Part shown: positions 6,299 to 11,220 of the stretch, in pieces
How the letters are laid out: every line of letters starts with the position of its first letter
Numbering within the stretch: the first letter of the stretch is position 1
NCBI GenBank assembly: GCA_003567055.1
Contig: PXAW01000037.1
Coordinates: forward strand, 1 to 11,220
Direction: 5' to 3'
DNA length: 11,220 nt
Source of the DNA: Hyphomicrobiales bacterium
Lineage (GTDB): Bacteria; Pseudomonadota; Alphaproteobacteria; Rhizobiales; Beijerinckiaceae
Program-made: the position numbers and the translations under genes
Notes under the pieces: model-generated
What the model saw: only the letters and a program-made list of their open reading frames with translations
Databases searched by the model: none
What the model was told of the DNA's origin: nothing

Positions 6299-7450
6299 AT
6301 GAAGAAGACGATGCGAAAAGCCATCACGCTCATCTGCGCCCTCGCCTTCTCGGCGGGCCCGCTGCTCGATGCCGTCACGGCGCAGGCCGATGTCGCGCGT
6401 CCGATGGCCAACATGTCCCGCATCAAGGATCTCGCCGAAGTCGAGGGCGTGCGCCAGAACCAGCTGGTCGGCTACGGCCTCGTCGTCGGCCTTCAGGGCA
6501 CCGGCGATTCACTCAACAATTCGCCCTTCACCCGGCAATCCCTGACCGCCATGCTCGAGCGCCTCGGCGTCAATACGCGTGGGGCGAACCTGCGCACGGC
6601 CAACGTGGCAGCAGTCATGGTCACCGCCAACCTCCCCGCCTTCTCCACCCAGGGCACCCGGCTCGACGTTACCGTCTCGGCCCTGGGTGATTCCAATTCG
6701 CTCGAGGGCGGCACCCTGCTGGTGACGCCGCTGATGGGCGCCGACGGCGAAGTCTATGCCGTCGCACAGGGCTCCGTCGCCGTTGCCGGTTTCGGCTTCG
6801 AGGGGGATGCCGCGCGCATCCAGCGCGGGGTGCCGACGGTGGGGCGCATCTCCAATGGCGCGCTGATCGAGCGCGAGCTCGAATTCTCGCTGGCCGAAAA
6901 GCGCCATCTGCGGCTGGCCCTGCGCAACCCGGATTTCACCACCGCGCGCCGCATCGCCACCGCGATCAACGATTTCATCGGCGATGATGCCGCCGCACCG
7001 AGCGACCCCTCGACAGTGCATCTGCATATTCCCAAAAGCTATCGCGGCAACATGATCGAGCTCCTCACCGAGATCGAGCAGTTGCGCGTGGAGCCCGACC
7101 AGCCGGCCAGGATCGTCGTCGACGAGCGATCCGGCATCATCGTCATGGGACGGGACGTGCGGGTTTCCACCGTGGCCGTGGCGCAGGGCAACCTCACCGT
7201 GACGATCACCGAGGAGCCGCAGGTCGTACAGCCCCTCCCCTTCAGCGACGGTGAGACGGCAATCGTGCCGCGCACGGCCATCGAGGTCTTCGGCGAGGAC
7301 GGCCAGCTTGCCGTGGTTCCGGAGGGCGTGACCCTGCGCGAACTCGTCGACGGGCTGAACGCGCTGGGCATCGGCCCGCGCGATCTGATTGCCATTCTCC
7401 AGGCGATCAAGGCCGCCGGCGCACTCCAGGCCGATATCGAGGTGATGTGA
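6299..7450 (+). CDS. flgI: Flagellar P-ring protein FlgI
   Basis: A 383-residue FlgI, close to the usual 360-380. It is exported to the periplasm by a Sec signal peptide (residues 1 to ~29, KK/R n-region, hydrophobic core, ending near AVTAQA) and assembles into the P-ring around the flagellar rod in the peptidoglycan layer. Family features are clear: RIKDLAEVEGVRQNQLVGYG soon after the cleavage site, then VVGLQGTGD, the conserved block with NVAAVMVTANLPAF, and the C-terminal VTLRELVDGLNALGIGPRDL segment with ILQAIKAAGALQADIEVM at the end. The start is the ATG at 6299, which gives a proper signal peptide and follows the sigma-54 promoter; the open frame extends back to 6059, but that part runs through the control sites and is not coding. 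It heads an operon whose next gene overlaps its stop by one base. Confidence 0.97.
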   Translation: MKKTMRKAITLICALAFSAGPLLDAVTAQADVARPMANMSRIKDLAEVEGVRQNQLVGYGLVVGLQGTGDSLNNSPFTRQSLTAMLERLGVNTRGANLRTANVAAVMVTANLPAFSTQGTRLDVTVSALGDSNSLEGGTLLVTPLMGADGEVYAVAQGSVAVAGFGFEGDAARIQRGVPTVGRISNGALIERELEFSLAEKRHLRLALRNPDFTTARRIATAINDFIGDDAAAPSDPSTVHLHIPKSYRGNMIELLTEIEQLRVEPDQPARIVVDERSGIIVMGRDVRVSTVAVAQGNLTVTITEEPQVVQPLPFSDGETAIVPRTAIEVFGEDGQLAVVPEGVTLRELVDGLNALGIGPRDLIAILQAIKAAGALQADIEVM

Positions 7451-7773
7451 TGAGCGCTCTTTCTCTGGAAGCCTCGCTCGGCATGGCCCGCGCCGCCCAG
7501 GCGCGTCAGGAGGGGGCGGGCGATATCTCCGGCGCGCGGCGCGAAGCCCTGCGCGCGCAGGCGGATGATTTCGAAACCATGTTCCTCGAGCAGATGTTCA
7601 ACCAGGTCTTCTCCGCCAGCGGCGACGAAGGGACCTTCGGTGAGGCCGGTCCGGGCGCCGATGTCTACCGCTCGATGCTGGTCTCCGAATATGCGGGAAT
7701 GGTGAGCAAGTCCGGCGGCATCGGCCTCTCGGACCAGATCTATTCCGAATTGCTGAAGATGCAGGAAGGGTAA
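7450..7773 (+). CDS. FlgJ-type rod-binding protein (N-terminal domain only)
   Basis: A 107-residue protein matching the N-terminal rod-binding domain of FlgJ: ALRAQADDFETMFLEQMFN (about residues 33-51), a variable Gly-rich centre with GTFGEAGPGADVYRSML, and the closing GGIGLSDQIYSELLK. Gamma-proteobacterial FlgJ (about 300 residues) adds a C-terminal glucosaminidase that opens the peptidoglycan for the rod; that domain is absent here, as is common in Alphaproteobacteria, so a separate enzyme must do it. The ATG at 7450 shares one base with the flgI stop (TGATG), which indicates translational coupling; a GTG one codon earlier is possible. Confidence 0.9.
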   Translation: MSALSLEASLGMARAAQARQEGAGDISGARREALRAQADDFETMFLEQMFNQVFSASGDEGTFGEAGPGADVYRSMLVSEYAGMVSKSGGIGLSDQIYSELLKMQEG

Positions 7774-7777
7774 TGCC

Positions 7778-8260
7778 ATGTGGGCCGATCAGCAGAACGC
7801 CGAAGGCGCCGCCATCCGGGTAACCGGCCCGGCGGAGGCACGCGGCCTGATCGAGGATATCGGAGCCACCATGGCGGCGCTCGAAAAGATCCTCACCGTC
7901 GAAACCGAGCATGTGCGCGTCGGGCGCATCAGCGATGGGCTCGCGAACGAGAGCCGCAAGAGCGAGCTGACCAGCGCCTATCTGCGCGGGCTCGAAGCGC
8001 TCAAGGCGAATGCCGTCGCGCTCGCCCGTTTCGCACCGGCGCCCCTCGAAGAGCTGAGGGCGCGCCACGCGGAATTCGCCCGCGCCATCGAAGCCAACCA
8101 GATCGTCCTGGCCACAGCCCGTGCCGTCTCGGAGAACCTGGTCAAGGGGATCTCCAACGAACTGTCCCGTGCACAAGCCCCGCAAGGCTATGCCCCCGGA
8201 CGCGCCCAGAGCGCCTATGGCAGCAAGAGCGCACCACTCCTCGTCTCGCGGGAATTCTGA
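7778..8260 (+). CDS. FlgN-like flagellar export chaperone
   Basis: A 160-residue, almost wholly helical cytoplasmic protein. Residues about 20-55 (ARGLIEDIGATMAALEKIL then VETEHVRVGRI) and 60-130 form long amphipathic helices of the FlgN type. The tail (about 135-160) is Gly/Ser/Ala-rich and ends SAPLLVSREF. FlgN-family proteins chaperone the hook-filament junction proteins FlgK and FlgL to the export gate. The gene is the third in the flgI operon, four bases after the preceding stop, with AAGGG seven bases before the ATG. Sequence conservation in this family is low, so the name rests on fold pattern, length and position. Confidence 0.7.
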   Translation: MWADQQNAEGAAIRVTGPAEARGLIEDIGATMAALEKILTVETEHVRVGRISDGLANESRKSELTSAYLRGLEALKANAVALARFAPAPLEELRARHAEFARAIEANQIVLATARAVSENLVKGISNELSRAQAPQGYAPGRAQSAYGSKSAPLLVSREF

Positions 8261-8275
8261 GCGCCGCAATGGCGC
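8261..8275 (+). terminator. Small hairpin directly after the flgN-like stop
   Basis: GCGCC-GCAAT-GGCGC begins at the first base after the stop codon. No T-tract follows, so this is at best a weak end of the flgI operon. The remaining ~200 bases to 8478 hold no gene I can support. Confidence 0.25.
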
Positions 8276-8478
8276 ACGCATCATGAAGGCCGCGCCGGCA
8301 CCCCCCTCTTCCTCCGGGGATTTACAGACCGTGGAGAAAGGCTGGGGGTGAAGGGTTTCCGGCAGTTACCGCACACGTTCCCAGCAGGCTGAAGCACACT
8401 TCACGTCGGATACCGCTACCCATCGGCGCCCGAGATCATATATGAGAGGGAGGGGCATGATTTATCGAGGAGAAACCC

Positions 8479-9027
8479 ATGTCCGTACGACGCACTGATC
8501 GAAGCCTGCAGGGCCCCAACAGCATCCTTCGCAGCGCCGCCCCCCTGTTTGCCATGCTCCTCGCCATTCTTGCGAGCGCCGCCCTGCTCATCCCGGATCA
8601 GGCGAAGGCGCAAACACGCAATACCGTCAGCGCGATTACGGTCGATGTCGCGCCGCTGCGGGCGCGCGGCGTCGGCGTCTTTGCCGATCTGCTGCATGAT
8701 TCACTGCGCGCAGAACTGCAGGCGCGCTACACCATCGCAGCGGATGCGCCGCGCCTGCATGTCACCGTGAACAGCTTCTTCCTGAATTCGAGCACCTCGA
8801 TCGATCGTGACGACAGTTTCGGCGGCGGCTTTGCGCAGCCACCGCTCGATAATCTCGGCGGTGAAGCGCAGCTGATCGCGCGGGACGGGCGTGTGATCGA
8901 CAGCTATCGCCTGCTCGCGAACAACCCGGCGACCACGGCGGCGCACCGCCGCTCACCGGAGCGGGAGCAGATCCGCGCCCGGGCGCTGACGGAAGTGTTC
9001 GCGGGATGGGTGGCGCGGCGCTTCTGA
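8479..9027 (+). CDS. Exported protein of unknown function
   Basis: I cannot assign a family. The 182-residue product has a long signal peptide: a basic n-region to ~18, a hydrophobic core at about 22-38, and a likely cut after AKA (residue 44), placing it in the periplasm. There is no lipobox cysteine. The mature part alternates a strand (TVSAITVDVAP), a helix (ADLLHDSLRAELQAR), a strand (LHVTVNSFFLN), a Gly-rich loop with DDSFGGGF, a strand (GEAQLIARDGRVIDSYRLL) and a closing amphipathic helix ending GWVARRF. This order resembles small envelope accessory proteins of the LptE or PqiC type, but that is topology only. The ATG at 8479 has a strong CGAGGAG seven to eight bases upstream. It stands alone, 218 bases after the flagellar operon, and converges on the Lrp-type gene with only 10 bases between stops. 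Confidence 0.82.
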   Translation: MSVRRTDRSLQGPNSILRSAAPLFAMLLAILASAALLIPDQAKAQTRNTVSAITVDVAPLRARGVGVFADLLHDSLRAELQARYTIAADAPRLHVTVNSFFLNSSTSIDRDDSFGGGFAQPPLDNLGGEAQLIARDGRVIDSYRLLANNPATTAAHRRSPEREQIRARALTEVFAGWVARRF

Positions 9028-9037
9028 GGCGCCCACC

Positions 9038-9511
9038 TCAGCTTTCCAGGTCGAGCGGAACCAGCGGCTGGTCCTTGACCTTGTCGAGGCTGAGCGCCGT
9101 GCGCACGTTGCGTACATTGGGCAGGCTCGTCAGATCGCCGACGAAATTCTGAAACGCCGTCATGTTGGTGGCGACGCATTTGAGGATGAAATCCACCTCG
9201 CCTGACAGCGTCCAGCATTCCCGGACCGTCGGCCAGTCGGCGATGCGCTCCTGGAACGCCGCGAGATCGGCCTGTGTCTGGCTGGCGAGCTGGACCATGG
9301 CGAAGCAGATCACCTCGTAGCCGAGCAGCTGCGGATCAAGCAGCGTGCGGTAGCCCTTGATGATTCCCGCCTCCTCCAGCGCCCGCACGCGCCGCAGGCA
9401 TGGCGGGGCCGACAGGCCGACGCGCCTCGCCAGCTCCACATTGGTGATGCTGCCGTCATTCTGCAATTCGGCCAAAATCTTGAGATCGATCGCGTCGAGG
9501 CGGTCGCGCAT
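9038..9511 (-). CDS. Lrp/AsnC family transcriptional regulator
   Basis: A 157-residue protein of standard family length. The N-terminal winged helix-turn-helix covers residues 6-54 (LDAIDLKILAELQ, then ITNVELARRVGLS and the recognition part CLRRVRALEEAGIIKGY). The RAM effector-binding domain follows at about 65-145, including the CWTLSGEVDFILKC segment that lines the ligand pocket in the family. Lrp/AsnC proteins form dimers to octamers and respond to amino acids; the ligand here cannot be read. The ATG at 9511 has GGAG five bases upstream. It is divergent from the ELM1-family gene with 60 bases between starts, so it may control that gene as well as itself. Confidence 0.93.
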   Translation of the reverse strand: MRDRLDAIDLKILAELQNDGSITNVELARRVGLSAPPCLRRVRALEEAGIIKGYRTLLDPQLLGYEVICFAMVQLASQTQADLAAFQERIADWPTVRECWTLSGEVDFILKCVATNMTAFQNFVGDLTSLPNVRNVRTALSLDKVKDQPLVPLDLES

Positions 9512-9571
9512 GGAAACTCCGTCGTCTATAACGCCCTCCGCGAGGACGCATTTACATAATCGCGTTAGCGC

Positions 9572-10603
9572 ATGCACACAAGCCGCGCAACGAAATTGCG
9601 CGTGGGGGTTTTCGACGTGCGCGTTCCGACGGTCTGGGCCTTGACGACAGGGGAAGCGGGCATGCGCAGCCAGGCGCTCGGTCTGTGCGAGCGGCTGGGC
9701 TTCGCGTTCACGGAAAAGCGCATCGGATTGCGTGCGCCATGGCGCTGGTTTCCGGGGCATCTCTGCCCTTTCCCCCTGCGCGGTCTCGCCGCAGGTGGTG
9801 ATGCCCTCGCGCCACCATGGCCGGATCTCTTGATCTCCTGCGGACGCCGCTCCACCGCCGCCGCCATCGCCATCCGCCGCGAATCGCGCGGACGCACGCT
9901 CGCTGTGCATCTGCAAAATCCGCGCACGCCGCCGGATCGCTTCGATCTGGTCATCGCCCACCCGCATGACGGGATCGCAGGCGCAAACGTCATCCTCACC
10001 GAGACGACGATCCACCGCGTCACGCCGGAAAAGCTCGACGCCGCAGCCGCGCAATTCGCCGCGCAATATGCCGGTCTCACGCAACCGCGCCTCGCCGTCC
10101 TGCTCGGCGGGCGCACGCGCCATGGCGGCTTCTCGCCCGGGGATATCACGCGCTTCGTGGCCATCCTCGCCGCCTTCCGTGCGCAGGGTCATGCCGTGAT
10201 GATCACCCCCTCCCGGCGCACGGAGCCCGCCCTGCGCGAGGCGCTGACGGCGCGTTTTGCCGATGATCCGCAGATTACGCTCTGGGACGGGACCGGCGAC
10301 AACCCCTATTTCGGCATGCTGGCGCTGGCCGATCGTATCCTCGTCACCGCCGATTCGACGTCGATGGTGTCGGAGGCTCTGTCGACGGGAAAACCGGTGG
10401 ATCTGTTCGGCTTTGGCGGGATGGGGCCCCGCCACAGAGTCTTCGCGCAGCGCCTCGCCGCGCAGGGCCATGTGCACATTCTCGACGACCACGCGGATGT
10501 CGCGCAGGCGCGCCCAGTAACCACGCCCCCACCCGATGCCGGCGATATCGCGGCAGAGCGGATCAGCGCATTGCTGCGTCAGCGTCTCGCAGATCAGGCC
10601 TGA
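9572..10603 (+). CDS. ELM1-family (DUF1022) protein
   Basis: A 343-residue protein of the mitochondrial-fission ELM1 family (Pfam Mito_fiss_Elm1), named after a plant protein; its bacterial role is not established. Family blocks are visible: PTVWALTTGEAGMRSQALGL at about 19-38, LLISCGRRSTAAAIAIRR at about 88-105, HLQNPR then FDLVIAHPHDG at about 114-132, LGGRTRHGGF near 175, and VTADSTSMVSEALSTGKPV at 259-277. The last block and the two-lobed layout recall GT-B glycosyltransferases. No signal peptide or membrane span is seen, so it is probably cytoplasmic or peripheral. I kept the ATG at 9572 although no good ribosome site precedes it; a GTG at 9602 would leave only 8 residues before the first conserved block. 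It is divergent from the Lrp-type gene and followed by trxB 88 bases later. Confidence 0.9.
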   Translation: MHTSRATKLRVGVFDVRVPTVWALTTGEAGMRSQALGLCERLGFAFTEKRIGLRAPWRWFPGHLCPFPLRGLAAGGDALAPPWPDLLISCGRRSTAAAIAIRRESRGRTLAVHLQNPRTPPDRFDLVIAHPHDGIAGANVILTETTIHRVTPEKLDAAAAQFAAQYAGLTQPRLAVLLGGRTRHGGFSPGDITRFVAILAAFRAQGHAVMITPSRRTEPALREALTARFADDPQITLWDGTGDNPYFGMLALADRILVTADSTSMVSEALSTGKPVDLFGFGGMGPRHRVFAQRLAAQGHVHILDDHADVAQARPVTTPPPDAGDIAAERISALLRQRLADQA

Positions 10604-10640
10604 CGCCTGTGCGCAAGCGCGTGATCCGGTCGCGGCCTGA

Positions 10641-11220
<580 letters not shown>

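Overview
The window is GC-rich, densely coding DNA that looks chromosomal and alphaproteobacterial. FliX, a flagellar regulator known only from Alphaproteobacteria, lies divergent from flgI, and the control sites between them match the Caulobacter-type CtrA and sigma-54 flagellar hierarchy. An ELM1-family (DUF1022) gene, an Lrp/AsnC regulator and trxB fit the same class. I infer Hyphomicrobiales or a relative but cannot name the genus.

Layout from left to right: (1) 1-4006, minus strand: one uninterrupted reading frame of at least 1335 codons that runs off the left edge. It encodes a very large protein of no family I recognise, with three degenerate ~100-residue internal repeats. An AT-rich stretch lies just upstream of it (4007-4180). 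(2) 4240-5367, minus: a LysM plus degenerate M23/LytM lipoprotein of the NlpD/EnvC/DipM type, with a hairpin behind it and a CtrA-like site ahead of it. (3) 5561-6016, minus: fliX. (4) 6017-6298: a 282-bp divergent control region with a perfect TTAA-N7-TTAA CtrA motif, two CGGCA-N5-TGCCG inverted repeats and a near-perfect sigma-54 promoter. (5) 6299-8260, plus: an flgI, FlgJ-type rod-binding protein and FlgN-like operon. (6) 8479-9027, plus: an exported protein of unknown function. (7) 9038-9511, minus: an Lrp/AsnC regulator, divergent from an ELM1-family gene (9572-10603, plus), then trxB, cut by the right edge.

How the parts work together: fliX looks like an early flagellar gene under CtrA, and its product in Caulobacter controls the sigma-54 activator FlbD. 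The flgI operon carries a sigma-54 promoter with candidate enhancer repeats about 100 bp upstream, so the early-to-middle flagellar switch can be read from this one intergenic region. A second CtrA-like site ahead of the LytM-factor gene suggests that envelope remodelling is tied to the same cell-cycle regulator. The least understood item is the giant repeat-containing protein at the left.
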